From Watersipora subatra (lineage: Eukaryota; Bryozoa; Gymnolaemata; Cheilostomatida; Watersiporidae): DNA of 64,000 nucleotides. Below are positions 11,745 to 24,384 of the stretch, piece by piece. Position numbers and translations under genes: made by a program. The stretch spans positions 5,084,001 to 5,148,000 of the forward strand of contig NC_088711.1 of assembly GCF_963576615.1 (NCBI RefSeq). Direction: 5' to 3'. Below the pieces are notes generated by a model, which saw nothing but the letters and a program-made list of their open reading frames with translations, searched no databases and was not told where the DNA came from. Each line of letters opens with the position of its first letter. Positions within the stretch are counted from its first letter, which is position 1.

Positions 11745-13105
11745 TGGACATCAGTTAGAATGGGAAAGTATTCAAATGTGTCGGCAAATGAAAATGAAAA
11801 AATTGAAATCGGCAAAAATGAAACGATTTCTGTACTCCTATGTTAATTGCCAAAACCTTCAGCAATTCAACAATGCTATAGACTGGTCAAACGTACACGT
11901 TAATTTTTCGTGAAATGCGCAAGACTTCATCGTTCTATTATCTGTCCCTCGGCGTTTCAATTTTCGGTCTTAACTTTTATTAAACCACGCTTTTCAAGTG
12001 TTTTGTGGCGATTTTCGTTGAAATTAATCTGTCTATTTGTATATAATCCGATCAGATGGGTAAGTATTAAGATAATACCGACGGTTTACAAAGACTCGGT
12101 AACATATTTAAATAGGTTTAAATGTGTTTTGTATCGTTATTATACTTTAACGACTTTACATAACGATGCCTAAATTTGTTGATAAAATTTCTTGACGAGG
12201 GTTCGTCTCATTGTTGATGAATAATTTTCGTAAGTTGTGTGCACATGCATTTATCATAAAAACTCCCACACTTCACTCCGCTCGTTTGGTCGTGGGATAA
12301 ACAAAATCCTGGTAAAAGCCGTCTCAAATATGAAGGAAAGTAAGTCTGAGCAACTAAACTTGGTGGGTTGAGAAGATTATTATTGGTACAATTTGCATTG
12401 GAAATCTGAGGTGAGAGCATTTCAAAGAGAGCCTAACTGTATTTTAGCTTAAAATTGCATTTAAATTACCTTTGTTTTGATGTAGGAGCATTGAGAATAA
12501 AGCGGGGTATAGTGGACCATGTTCACTGTGCCTCATTTCAAATTGTTCACTGTGCCCCAACCCAGCCATGTGAGAAAAATTGAGCTGAAATTTTCACAGC
12601 TTCCATCGATTGTTTATTTTGAATATTGTAAAAAGAAGAGAACATTTATGCCTATCTTTATTCACATTAAGAATTACATACCTATGACAGTGTAATGTAT
12701 ATGTTCATTTTTAGCTTGCATGACATACATTACTTTTACTATGAAAAATTACATTTCACTCACCTGAGCTTTTCTTCTTTTAGCTATCTATTACAAAATG
12801 GTGAAAGTAAACCTCTGACATCATTTCCTGTGAACTATAACTGGTGTGACAACTCTCAAATAATTGTATTTTTGAAAAAAGAGGGGTGTTCACTGTGCCT
12901 CAATGTCCACTGTGCCCCCATTACCCCTATACATGACACACATTTTCATTTTATGGTGTAAACATGGTATAAAAGCTAAACAAAAACAATACATGTAGTT
13001 TTTTTCAATTTAAAATATCAAAAGGGGGTTTGTGGCTCCCAATAGTCTTCCCTGCGGAAAACGGGTCCAAATGGCTCTTTGAATAGAAAAGGTTGCCGAC
13101 CCCTG

Positions 13106-13356
13106 GTCTAGGATCAGGGGCTTGCTTGTGTATACGAGGTTAGGCTTGAAAGTGTTAATCAAACATTCCTAATATTATATACTATGTATTATTGCTCATA
13201 TACATGACACTCGAGGTTGATATTTGAAGCTTTAAAGAGAAGGTCATTAGAAGAGTAAAAAACCATGAAAATAACAAAAGCTTATTGGATAGTATGCACA
13301 AAATAAGGATTTGAGAATATTGTTCAAGTATCAGAGGGTATAGAAAAGATTCAACA
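13106..13356. other. short spacer, nothing recognised
   Basis: Right flank of the hAT element, starting with its target duplication. I see no gene or repeat in it. Confidence 0.4.
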
Positions 13357-14145
13357 GTGTCAGGTCAAGAATTGCATGCCTTTACTGTCGTAGATCAGGA
13401 CAAAAACAAAATAAAATATTTGAAGGACTCGGTGGGAAAGTTTAAAGCAACTGAGCAATCAATAACTATAAAACTATTTTTGGAACAAACATTGGGGAAA
13501 CAACTTCAGTTGTTTTTTAGTCTTACAAAAGCAGGGAGTCTTGTGGAGAATGTACCATGTGAATTAGCAAGTTAGAGTTTGTAGCTAAGCTTCAGAAAGT
13601 CGAGGCTTTACCATCATTTGTGCAATTATCTCTAAATGGCCCAGTGTTCTATCTGTATGAACAGTTGCTACAATCAACAACAAATGCCTACGCTAAGTTA
13701 GAGAAAGAATTATTGATAGCATTTAGCGTTTGCTGTTATAATGTATATGAGCAGCTACATCATTGTGTACTCCAGGATGTACATTTATCAGAATTTTATT
13801 GACTCACTGTCACCATAGGTCAAACTAACCCTTGGCCACTGTTGAAGTGTGCATTTGTATCAGGATTACCAAAAGCAGCAAACCAGCTAAAGGCGACAGC
13901 AGCTGTAAAAGACAGGGCTCGATGAGAAAGTCACAAGAGTAAGGTCAGTTTCATCAACTAAATTAGGGTTACTGTTTTATGTATGCAGCACTAGTCACGC
14001 AAAAGCTTGACAAACCTACTAAATGTTACACTTGCTCTGACCATGCTTCCAGAGAAAGCCCTATTGGAAGGAAAGGAAATGAAACTAGCAAACAGATTCG
14101 CTGTTACAATTGTAATATGGTAAGCTACATGGTTTGCCACCGTAA
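13357..14145 (+). pseudogene. decayed Gypsy-type gag (capsid and zinc knuckles)
   Basis: Plus-strand pieces include KLQKVEALPSFVQLSLNGPV, YAKLEKELLIAFSV and QTNPWPLLKCAFVSGLPKAA, a retroelement capsid pattern. Further on, KCYTCSDHASRESP and RCYNCNMVSYMVCH are remnants of CCHC zinc knuckles that bind RNA. The reading frame changes and stop codons interrupt several times, so no protein can be made. A 349-bp MITE sits in the second knuckle. It is the 5' part of the element whose pol remains are at 15273-17363. Confidence 0.78.
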
Positions 14146-14494
14146 AGCCTGGTTCCCATATTGATTGCGAGACTCCGGCGGTAACTTGCGCAGCAAAACG
14201 TTTGCGACGTTAGGCTCAACAGCATATGTTCACATATAAGCTGCATTGCTAAACATAATCGCGTAATCAAATAAAATGTTCGCTCGCCATTGCTTTTCTA
14301 TAAGGGTGACCTTCACCCAAACAGTGCATTTCGGGAAGGTTTTGCCTGCGGCCTTTTGCGAAATTTTAACAGCGCTAAACTATTGCGATGACGCTGGCAA
14401 CTACCGGCAGTACCCGGCGCATAGATTCCCATTTCACCGCTAATAGCCTGCGGTGCTATCGCCGGTGCTTTACGACGTATATGGGAACCAGGCT
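14146..14494. mobile_element. PIF/Harbinger-type MITE
   Basis: The perfect 16-bp inverted termini are AGCCTGGTTCCCATAT and its complement. TAA is duplicated on both sides (14143-14145 and 14495-14497), the three-base duplication of PIF/Harbinger elements. The inside is non-coding and GC-richer than its surroundings. It is inserted in the zinc-knuckle region of the decayed Gypsy gag. Confidence 0.92.
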
Positions 14495-15272
14495 TAAGGC
14501 TAAACAGCTGGGAAATAAGAGAGGGACAGTGTCTGCATCGGTTGCTCACCCCAGTATCACTTAGTACAACCGATGCTTCTATTTGTCACAATAACAATTG
14601 AAGGTATGGCCTTAAAGACTAGTTGACAGTAGCCGTGAGCAGTCACTAATATCGAAAGATGTTGTGAACAAACTAAGTCTGATGTCTATAGGATGTATTC
14701 GAACAGTAAGGATGATAAATGGTAATAATGTCCAGTGCAGTGGTGAGGTAGCAGTAGACATAACCATCAAATCTTCTAGTGCACAATTTGGTCATTTAGT
14801 TGCGTCAGAGCTTGTGTAAGTGCAAACTAATTGTAGACATAGATGAAATATCCAAGTTAGGTGGAGTTAGAGACAGCAAGCAAAGAGGAAACACGAATAG
14901 ACTTGACTATTGATGACCATGACTTTAAAGCAACATTTGATGGATCTAAGTGGCATACTTTCTAGAAGTGGAATGATCAGAAGCCCGTACTCAGTAATCA
15001 ATATTAAGTGTAAGCTATAATAGAGAATTATTATTAGAGGGTACAACAATATAATTGAGCTGTAGATTAGTGATGGCTAGCTTGACATGATGAGCATGAC
15101 ATGATAATAGACTATAGAACAGAGCTAAGCAAGCATGTGTGTAGTAACCCAGAAAATTAGGTTGGAGTGTGTCAAGACAAGTTAAGATAATTGCTTAATT
15201 AATAATAATCGCGCAAGTTAGGTGACAAAGTCTGCATGTTAGACTTGCAAAAGTACATTTGCAATTGCGTGT

Positions 15273-17363
15273 ATGTCTTATTGCAGCTATTTCAGAGACA
15301 GATTAAAGAGACAGTTGTATGTAATGATACATGTGAGATTTGGCTTGTATGATGCACCAAAGGTGAGGTCACGTATACTTGCGTTAATTTTGCCATTGAA
15401 TAAAAAAATACAAGCTGGTACAGATCATTACATAGATGATATAATAATCGATGAAACAGTTGCCCAGCAGCTAAAGTTAGAAAACACTTGCTAAAACATG
15501 GACTAGTATCAAAAGAGTAAAAAAGACTCGACAGTCCATGAGTTTTGGGCTTGTGAGTAAGTGATTATGAGACTGGTGGGCTTAACTGTAGTAAAGATTC
15601 TGAGTTACCGGCAGCAGAACTGAATGTAACCAAAAGGCAGTTGATTTCTATATGTGGCAGATATCTTGGATGCTACCCGGTAGAAAAGTGGCTATGAGTT
15701 GTCTGCAGTTACCTGAAACCTTATGTAATTTTTTGTGAATTGTGAATGGGATGGTGGCATACCCACTGAGATAATGGCAAAGTTAGGTGAGGTGTCTCAC
15801 AAGGTCAATAAGAGTGATCCCATTAACGACGGATAGTGTTGCAAATTCATCAAAGGAAAATGTATGACGTGAAGCCAGTAGTTAGCAATAGGCTGCTGCG
15901 TTGAAATAGATGATGAAGTAGTTAAAAATGCAAGTTGGTTGAGAAGTGTGAATGATGGAGCCAAAATAAATGTGGCAGAGCTGAAAACAGCTGTTAAGGA
16001 AATCAACATGGCTCTAAAATGGAATTTGAGTTGCACAACTACTATATCTGATTTTGCAATGGTATAAGACTGGGTAAATTTCGCATTGTTAGACAGTAAA
16101 AGACCCTAAGTGAGTGAACTAAGTGAAATGATTGCAAAAAGATGGTTGAGTATATACGGTGAGCTGAGAGTAGAGTACAAGCTAGTGTTATGCACCACAT
16201 TGAATTAAGTGAAAACAAAGCGGATGAACTAACCCGAGTACTACGAAAGTTGTTAAGTAGTAAGGCATCTACAGTCGTGTGGGTGTGACAGATAGAGACA
16301 TTTTTAAAAAGTTAAACAACCTTCGTGATACTCATCGCTTGGATGTAGACCGTACATTATACTTGGCTACAGCTAAATGGGGTTCAACAATGACCAAAGC
16401 AGATGTTGCGGAAATAGTAACGAACTGTCATGTATGCAAGAGCATTGACCTAGCCCCGGCATGATGCGAAACTAAAAAGCTAGGTATAGATAAAGATTAT
16501 TACTGTCTTGCTATGACATTACTCATTACAAAAGTATTCCATATTTGTCTGTCATAGAGTGTGGGCCAAGTAGGTATGCTGCACGAAGAAAGCTTAGAAA
16601 TGAGACATCACATGTAGGACAAGAGCAACTGAAAAACATCTTTGCACAATGAGCAGCTTCTATAGATCTACTGTCCAACAATAGTTTTAAAGCACTTGGC
16701 CATATACTGAAGAAGTGGAATATGATTCACATATTCAGCTGTGCACAGAGGGCATCAGAAAATGGCATCATAGAGAGCAATCATCACACTATAAAACGGA
16801 TACTAGCTCAGTCGGGAGGTAGGTGGTGATATGGTGTACTAGCACAAAATATACCACATGCTGATGATATTGTGCCATTTGAGGGACTATTCAGCTATAA
16901 ATCTTATACCCCAACAGCTCTAGGTACTGCTAACAGCGACACTGACTTGAATCCATTCGGTGTAAGAGATTTGGTTTATGTAAAACCACATAATGCAAAG
17001 TGTACATTAAGGTGGCAAAAAGGCAATATTACAGCCCTCATTTCTAAAACTGCAGTCAATGTGGATGGTATGACACAGCATGTAAAAGATATCGAGTTCT
17101 GTTGACAACACCCTAATGCCCCAACTTCTTATAAAATAATAGACTAAGAAGTAGATTTTAGCACTGATATCGTGCTGACAATGTAGTAGAAACTGATAAT
17201 AATCAAGTTGAGGAGACTGGTAATGAGACTACTGTAGAGTCTGCCAGTGGTAGTAGTAGTATGAACATAACCTTGGAGATGCTAGCCGTAATACTATCAG
17301 GGCTAGTACATCACGAACTGGTAGAGAGCATAAACCCTGGCTGGATTAGCTGATTTTCTAGTT
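15273..17363 (+). pseudogene. decayed Gypsy-type pol (reverse transcriptase, integrase)
   Basis: The reverse transcriptase palm is visible as FGLYDAPKVRSRILALILPL followed by GTDHYIDDIIIDETV, the YIDD catalytic motif. The integrase zinc site appears as RDTHRLDVDRTLYLA with NCHVCKSIDLAPA (HHCC type). The integrase core remnant follows (VIECGPSRYAARRKLRNETS; later GIIESNHHTIKRIL, containing the catalytic Glu). At the 3' end are NPFGVRDLVYVKPHNAKC and HVKDIEF, a C-terminal integrase segment. About 16060-16260 keeps little. Stop codons and frame changes throughout mean the element is long dead. An LTR pair was not found. Confidence 0.8.
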
Positions 17364-18331
17364 TATAAAATCCCAAAGCTCAGGAGTATATAATAGAATA
17401 GTGTTTTTGTCATACTATAATTGTGTTTCATTGTCTGAACTCATTAGGCAATCATTTGTGCTTGAGATATAGTTAGAGAAAACTATGCTATGTAATTCTC
17501 TGTGACTTCAGTACATTGTAATTGAAGCCACAATTGTGCATTGTAATATACATCTCTGTATAGTTAGATACTTTGAGCAACTGTGATGTAACACCTTTTC
17601 TGAGCTCTCTTTTTAACCTTCTTTTCCTTTCGCTAACATATTTTTACTGCATGAGTTGAGTGAGTTCATTCTAATAAAAGTGCTCAATCATGTAGTCGTG
17701 TTGCTTGCTTACCGCAAATCTTCTCTGCAGTTGTGACTATTACAGCACTAACATATTTCTCACATGTGTAATAGCATCTATGGAGTGTCCTATCTTCAGC
17801 AGCAAACATTGATTAGTGGCCTTCAAAAGATGGTCATTCGTGAAATAAGAAAGAACGGTTCATCCAGCATTGGCTGTACAGCCACGTTAACTTTGTAAAA
17901 AAGAAAGGTACTCCAACCGAAATATCTTCCCAATCTATGCATCAAATTTCAAACACACTTTACATAATTTGTGTCAAATGGCTTAAAAATAGCACAACAG
18001 GCAATGCAGCTAATTTTGCATAACGTTGCAATATACGTTGAACTTTTAAAGCTTAACATCTAAATAAAATTCCATATGACTTTTGCAAGTCAGTTTACCA
18101 TTTGGAAAGATACTGGGTATGATAGAAATATACATGTATGTTGAAATGTCTTTCTTGACTATTGGGGTACGCTCAACAAGCATAAGCAGTTAATTGAGGC
18201 GAAAAGCGTAAAAGCCTTCTAGCCTTTGTTTATTTTGTTCAGGTAAAATAACCAACGAACAAATTAAGACATCTACAGTACGTATTGATAAATTGGTTAA
18301 CGATTACTCGCTATGCATAGGCCTTACTCCG
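17364..18331. other. no gene; possible degraded 3' LTR of the Gypsy remnant
   Basis: The stretch 17584-17741 begins TGTGATGTAACACC, has AATAAA near 17673 and ends GACTATTACA. This TG...CA layout directly after a pol gene looks like an LTR, but no 5' partner was seen. The rest to 18331 holds nothing I recognise. Confidence 0.3.
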
Positions 18332-19177
18332 TTGAACCAATGATATACAGCCCCCACCCCTCCCCAAGGATAGCCGACGGCTATCATATGGGCAGGGTTT
18401 AATGATCGTTCTCCGTTAGGATTGCGCTAGCCTGGGTGTCAGAGCAAACACAAATCTCGCGGGCGGTCGCGTTGCTTTGTTAGGTTTTGGAAAACACGAC
18501 TCGCTGTTATCCTTTAATTAGCTCACTCAGTCAGTAGACCCCGCGGTTCACAATAGGAAACATTGAATTTCTACAATGTAGGGGTGATACCTAACCCAAA
18601 TAATGGATCCATGCAAAATAAAACATTTCAAATTACATACTTTTAGTAATTTTAAAATTGGTAAAGGTTGTAATATGTGCTTAAAGTTGAATATAATTTA
18701 CCCAAAACTACCTGAACAACGGCTTTTTTTTCTAGTTTTTGATTAATAGTTTGCCATCCCTAATATAAAATAACAAAGTCTTTCATCGTTGTGACATCGT
18801 TTTACCTGGCCAATAAGATGGAGCAGCAGGCAAAGCTGTGCAGTGTAGTTTTCATACTTAAAGTCTAAATACAAAACCGAATTTGGGCTATTTTACCACT
18901 GTGACTATTAATATCACGAATGCTTGCGAATGGCAACTGACTGATCATAATGGTAACAATATTGGGCAGCTATGTTTATTTGAAAACAAAATGAATTTAA
19001 CAGATAAGTTAAGTAACCACTATAGCTCATAATATTTGTAAATTTACAAGGGGATTATTCAGCATAGTTGCTTGTTCGGGTGCCGTGTTCGGGTTCACCC
19101 CAACAGAGCTCCATCATTAAACCCCGCCCATATGAGAGCCGTCGGCTATTCTTAAGGGCTGTATATCATTGGTTGAA
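18332..19177. mobile_element. MITE-like element with about 70-bp terminal inverted repeats
   Basis: The left arm (18332-18408) contains CCAATGATATACAGCCC, then ATAGCCGACGGCTATC, then CATATGGGCAGGGTTTAATG. The right arm (about 19110-19177) is its reverse complement with a few changes. The core ATAGCCG-A-CGGCTAT is itself a palindrome. The inside is non-coding. I could not fix a target duplication, so the family is not assigned. Confidence 0.8.
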
Positions 19178-19640
19178 CTCAAACCCTGAAATGGCCAAGG
19201 TCATGTAGAAGTACGAAAATCCGCCGCGCGCCTTGTTGAGTAAATGTCGAGTGCAGTAAATTTCATTGCGTTCAATCCGAAAAAATAAATCTAGTTTATC
19301 ATTTCACATTTATAGATGATCACGAATACACTGCTAAATTGAAGAGTCAGACTACTGATACTACTACTAATAATAATCTATGCAAGAGACAGAGGAATGT
19401 AGGTGTTATACTATACTGTGTCATAAGATTCTCATTAATATAGTATTTATTAGAGCGTGATTGATTAAAACAAAGCTTATTGTTTTATTCTCAAGATGGA
19501 AACTCATAACAACGTAGTCACATGATCCTCACGTCATTGAACTAACACCTAGGCAAGGAGACACAACTCCTAAATTTATAATACGATGAATAATATAACA
19601 GTAGGTGCTGTGTCTGTTGCCCTATCGACTGTCGCCCAAA
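19178..19640. other. spacer, nothing recognised
   Basis: AT-rich sequence between the MITE and the first THAP exon. It may include the left end of the P-type element, but I could not identify its terminal repeat. Confidence 0.4.
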
Positions 19641-20059
19641 AGTCCAGTTACCGTAGGTGCACAGTGCTATTCCATAAACTGCAAAAAACGCAGGAATGCA
19701 CTTCCAAAGAAAAGGGCATAAAATTTCGCAAGTGGATCACATCTACTATTAGTTCTATTATTATTCCTACTGCTAGTGTTCACTATTACTACTAAGTACT
19801 ACAGTACTGTATTGTCCTATTAGGAGACTCCTGATCTACCCGGAGCACTTTTCTTCTGTCAAAATTTCGGAAATTGCGAAATCCGCATAGTGTACATGGT
19901 GGAAGTCATTATGTGGCACCAAAATTCACAGGCCCGTGTTTCCTGGGGCGCACCTAAAAGGCCCCAACCTTTTAGTAATCTTCGGCGGATAATTAGTAAG
20001 AATATCTAAGCTCATTCGCTTGGAATTTCCAACAACTAATTAACTAGGGCTCGAGCGCA

Positions 20060-20330
20060 ATGTTGCGCTCTAGCGCAACTAGCGATGAAGTGGAGAGGCT
20101 CACTAATCTCGTATTGGGTTTGCCTGCCACCAATGCAGTGGGTGAGAGACAATTTTCTGCATTGAAGCGAATCCAAACATCGACGAAGAACACTATGGGA
20201 CAGGCTGTCTAAATAATCTTCTAGTATTACACATAAATAAAGATACTGAAATAGATTCAGAATCAGTTGACAGAGATTTCTGTCATGGACACATTGACAG
20301 AACAAGAGCTATTGCAATAAAGAAGTAATA
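20060..20330 (+). pseudogene. hAT transposase C-terminal dimerisation remnant
   Basis: The plus strand has LTNLVLGLPATNAVGERQFS, then ALKRIQTSTKNTMGQ, a stop codon, then NNLLVLHINKDTE. This is the hAT C-terminal dimerisation motif ('L.PATNA.SER.FSALRRIKTYLRSTM...RLN.LM.LH'). The rest of the transposase is not recognisable. It lies between the two halves of the THAP domain, so it is probably part of a hAT element inserted in the P-type transposase. A GC-rich tail with GGGGGAGGGCCCCCAAACCC around 21905-21990 may mark its other end. Confidence 0.8.
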
Positions 20331-20420
20331 GCTCTTGTTCTGTCAAGGTCCCTTACAAAAATATGTAGTGTCATAAGTTTTTATATCGTTCGTTGACTAA
20401 AAAAAAAGTTTTGCCTACCA

Positions 20421-20636
20421 TGAACCATAAACAGTATATTTATGTAAATTTTGATGCTTACAACTAACTGCATTTATGTATACTTTGAGGGCTGTTGATG
20501 CTTAAAAGGTCTTGTGCTTCGGGGCGCTGCCCCGAACCTCTTGGAAGCTTACACAGCCCCCAAGCCCCCAGGTGTCCATAACTAGTCGCCTAACATTTGC
20601 AGCCCCAACTTGCAAACAGGGAATACAGGCCTGAAA
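20421..20636 (+). repeat. hAT 3' tail copy, inverted match to 46370-46590
   Basis: Text such as CTTTGAGGGCTGTTGATGCT, GGGGCGCTGCCCCGAAC and GCAGCCCCAACTTGCAA recurs in reverse complement at 46370-46590 with modest divergence. It directly follows the hAT C-terminal coding remnant, so it is probably that element's non-coding 3' region. Confidence 0.85.
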
Positions 20637-22463
20637 ACTCATAAATATTAGATTTCGAAGCTTTTCCCCTTTATCACCGACTTCACTGCGTTCATGTCTC
20701 CATGGGATCTTCACGAAGCACGAGATTGTTCTGTCAAGTTTTCTCTTCTTGAAAATAGGATGGTAGTGAATGCGCGATGATTGCTGCTGTGGCAGGAATT
20801 GGCCAGTCACTGTCAGTCAGCAAACAAAATGGCCACTAGCAAGAATTCAGTCAGCCGTAAAAAAAACTCAAGTTCTTTCAAAATCGACACAATTTACTCA
20901 ACCTATCACAAACTTTCTCAGGTAAAGCTACAATTAAGTATCATGTGAGCGCGCAGACGGGCCTCTATATCAACCATGATAGTATAGAGAGATTTTTTAT
21001 TTATTTGTTGAAAACTTAATTTTTTTTCTCAAATCACGTAACTTTTTTTTAGTTTTATTCTTTGCACGAGTCCCTGAACATTTGATGGATGATCATTGAA
21101 CAATATCATTGTCATGAACAAAACAACAGAGCAATCATAACATGAATTCAATAAATAATTATTTTTATAAATAAATAATAATTTATAATGAATTATTATT
21201 TAATTTATTACCTCAATCCTGCCTATTTTATGTTACTATTCCTTTCTTATAATATATTACATTATTTATATTAGGATTTTTTTAAATTAAATATTAATTT
21301 TGCTACCTCAACCTGAGACAAGCTTGCATTATTAATATAATAAATAAATATATATTATAAATAAATGTATATGATTAAGAAATAATTGTATAATTTAATA
21401 TTATTGCTATAGTTTTTTAAGTTTTTTATAAGGTTTTAAAAGACAAGTGTCAAGTTATAACAATCAATTTTCTATGTACACATGTACATGTATGTTTGTG
21501 TTTGCAGGCCAAGTTTGTTGCTCATTGTATTTTTAGGTGGTATAGTTTAAGCATAGTGAGTTTTAAGCAGGCCAATTAATCTATTTGTTGTCTTTCTCTG
21601 GTGTATGTAATATATTATTTAAACTTACTTTTGTAATTCAAACAGGTGCTCTTAAATTTAGTTTTTAAAAGACAAGTGTCAGGCAATAACAATCAATCTT
21701 CTATGTACACATTTATGTATATTTATGAATATAAATGTAAATATACATATTTATGGTTACAACTCAAAACCATGTAACTCTGTAGCTAGCTATATTTGCA
21801 AGACTTGAAATAACTCACCTTGGCAGGACCTGGATATCCACCTTAAATAATACAAGATACACTTTAAAATGCTCTAATTTTGCTCTTAATTCTTAAAATT
21901 TTCTCGGGGGAGGGCCCCCAAACCCACCTTCTGTAGGAGGGCGCTTCAGTTCCCCTCCCAGACCCTCCCCACCCAGCCGAGTCGGGCCTTCGGCTCTCTG
22001 ACAACTACTAATTAACAGTCTCTTAACCACTTTTTTTTTACAATACTGCCGTGAAGTACTAGTATTAGTGCTACTACTAGTTACTGGGTGAGTGAAAGTG
22101 GATCAGCGTTCCTACTAAGTTCGCGGGTGTGACTGTATGTTGTCAGTGATTAGATGAATTTAGTGAGTGGTCTTTCCTCCTTCTAGAACGAAGGTTTTTT
22201 ATTATTTAAATTTGAAATTTCTATTGTAATATTTAGGCACTGCAAATCATCACATTCTATCTACATTTAAATGAAAGTTTGAAAAAAGTCTGTAGAGCCT
22301 ATAATATTATTTATTGTTGTACCTGAATATAGGTAGCTAGCAGTAAGGAGGTAAGAGTTATAATATTATGCTATTACTACTGTTGCTAGCTAACTACTAC
22401 AGTTTCATTTTACTTTTTAGATTTCTAAACAAATTTACTAACAACTCTCGTTATTTACGGTAG
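20637..22463. other. AT-rich, mostly unassigned sequence between THAP halves
   Basis: No gene is visible. A 'gttttaaaagacaagtgtca...caatcaat...ctatgtacacat' block occurs twice (about 21432-21490 and 21663-21712), a local duplication. A GC-rich stretch at 21905-21990 looks like the end of a hAT-type element. The right end is intron leading to the THAP exon at 22464. Confidence 0.45.
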
Positions 22464-24384
22464 GATTACAACTGCAGAAGAGTGAAAAAGCCTGGTCCTC
22501 AGGCACTAGTCTGCAGCCAACATTTTAATGATCTATGTTTTGACAGAGCAGGCCAAAGTTTTCAACTGAAACCAGATGCTGTGCCCACACTGTTTACACT
22601 GCCCAGTCGTTTAAAGGTTTGTTTTTTCAATGTAGAATGGTGCTTTTTGATGATTAAATTCAAAACAATATTTTCCAGCACAGTGCTGCTAGGCTGTTCA
22701 ACTTGAAGTAAATATATCTAAATTTCTTTCAGAAGCTTCAAACAGCGCGCAAAACAGCGGCAGCTGCTTCAGAAAGTGCTAATGAATATGGTATCTGCAG
22801 CTTAGCAGAAGATTTTGGCGTGAATCTATCTAGTGCTGCATCTGTGACAATGATTAGTAGTTAATTGCAGTATTTCTGCATTTTCTGTCATTTCTGTTGA
22901 AATAATCCAATGGATGCAATTCATTTTGCATGCTTGGTAAATAAATCTCCATTAAGCGTTATGCCTAAGACACCTGTGAATGACTTTCATCGAAATTGCT
23001 ACATTTCCATTTTTCATAGTGATATGGTAGCATTTTTACCTATTTTATTTTCAGGATCATAAATACAGTTTTCAGCTCGAGAGAGCAAAAGATAAGGTGG
23101 AACAGTTGCAGAACAGACTAACTAGAGTTGAGAAGGAAGAGCGAAGTGCTATTGATCGGAAAAGAAGAGTAAAAATAAAGTGTGCTGATCTTCTAGGAGA
23201 ACTGAAAGAAAAAAATATCGTAACTGCAGAATTATAAGATAAGCTGTCTTGCTATCAAGGTGTGTTAAATTCCAAGTTCAGTTCAGTACATTCAGTTATT
23301 CAGTTTATTGTATGTGTTCAGAAAAAAAGTGCATTAATTCTTCATCAATCTAATTAAGAAACACTACAGATATAATGGGCTGTGATTTATGTAGTTGCTG
23401 CCATTGCTGTTGTAGATATACCAATATTATTATTCAAAAACAATGCAAGCGGATTTTCGGAGAAGCAAAAAAAGTTTGCCATAACCCTTAATCTGTACTC
23501 GTCAAAGGCTTATGAGTTTCTCAGAGCGACACTTTTGTTACCCTCTCCCAGATCAATCAGAAAGCACGTAAATCATAAACTAAAAATGTCTCTTTTGCAA
23601 ATTATGGTTGCGGTCTGCAGATTTTGTCAAGGCTTATTACAGTGATCGCAGTAATTTTTGCTTACGCAAAGTATGTTACTGAAAAATATAAATATAATGC
23701 TAGTCTGTCTTAGTTATCACTCTGAACCAGTGGCTCCAGTTTTACTGGTTATACTGTACTTATTGCAGATGGCTGGAAGGAATAGAAGACACACCTAGAC
23801 TCAACTTAGCGATGCTTAGGGCGCTAGTAGAAATGAAAGAAACGGACCTGGAAAAGTATACTAAGTGAGTTCAAGCTATTTTCGTTTGTCAGATCGGATA
23901 CATTTCTTCATGTTATATTTTCGGTGATGCATAAACTGCAATTTCATACCGGTCTTTTAGTGCCTGCCTGATGATAGATGGAATGAGTATTAGAAAACAT
24001 CTTATCTATTATCCATGCCACAAGTGTATGGAAGGGTACGTTGATCTAGGTTCTGGTCCACAGGAAGATGAAGGTGAAGCTTTGGATGCACTAGTTTTTA
24101 TGGTCACAGGTATCTATATTTGTACACATTACTTTTTTAGCTCAAGGTTTTGTTTGTTCTGCTATGCTATTCTATCCGGCTATTTTTTAAAATGTTCTGC
24201 TCTGCTGTTCGGTATGTTATAGATTTCTGATTGTGCACTTGACAGCTCGTCTTGCCAAGCATTTACCTATCTATCCTTTATGGCCTACCTGGGAGACCAC
24301 CTGGGAGACCACCTGCAACACAATATGACAAACCCTCTGCTATGTATTTAGCTGATTATTCTGTGAGTACAGAAATGATAATAT

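Larger units (their letters stand above)
7377..12927 (-). mobile_element. pogo/Tigger-type (Tc1/mariner superfamily) DNA transposon, inserted in the hAT element
   Basis: The left end GGGGTAACGGGGGCACAGTG is matched by the reverse complement of the right end GGGGTAATGGGGGCACAGTG. Both ends are bordered by TA (7375-7376 and 12928-12929), the target duplication of this superfamily. Inner copies of the 'CACTGTGCCCC' text occur at both ends (around 7565-7610 and 12510-12560), likely sub-terminal binding repeats. The transposase is on the minus strand and is broken by a further MITE (9319-10357). A 130-bp tandem duplication lies upstream of the transposase (11485-11744). Confidence 0.93.
6412..13105 (+). 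mobile_element. hAT-superfamily DNA transposon, non-autonomous, with nested insertions
   Basis: The left end reads CAGGGGTCTTCAACCC and the reverse complement of the right end reads CAGGGGTCGGCAACCTTTTC, a typical hAT terminal inverted repeat. The flanks share gtctaggat (6403-6411 and 13106-13114), an 8- to 9-bp duplication. The inner side of the right end keeps the usual hAT text about an 'aaagagccatttggaccc' block. Without the nested pogo element (7377-12927) only about 1.14 kb is left, so the element lacks most of its transposase. The left part still codes for the N-terminus of that transposase (7013-7213). Confidence 0.9.

Noticed and set aside
20502..20810. Minus-strand 102-codon frame
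   Set aside because: Lies over the hAT tail repeat; no family match.
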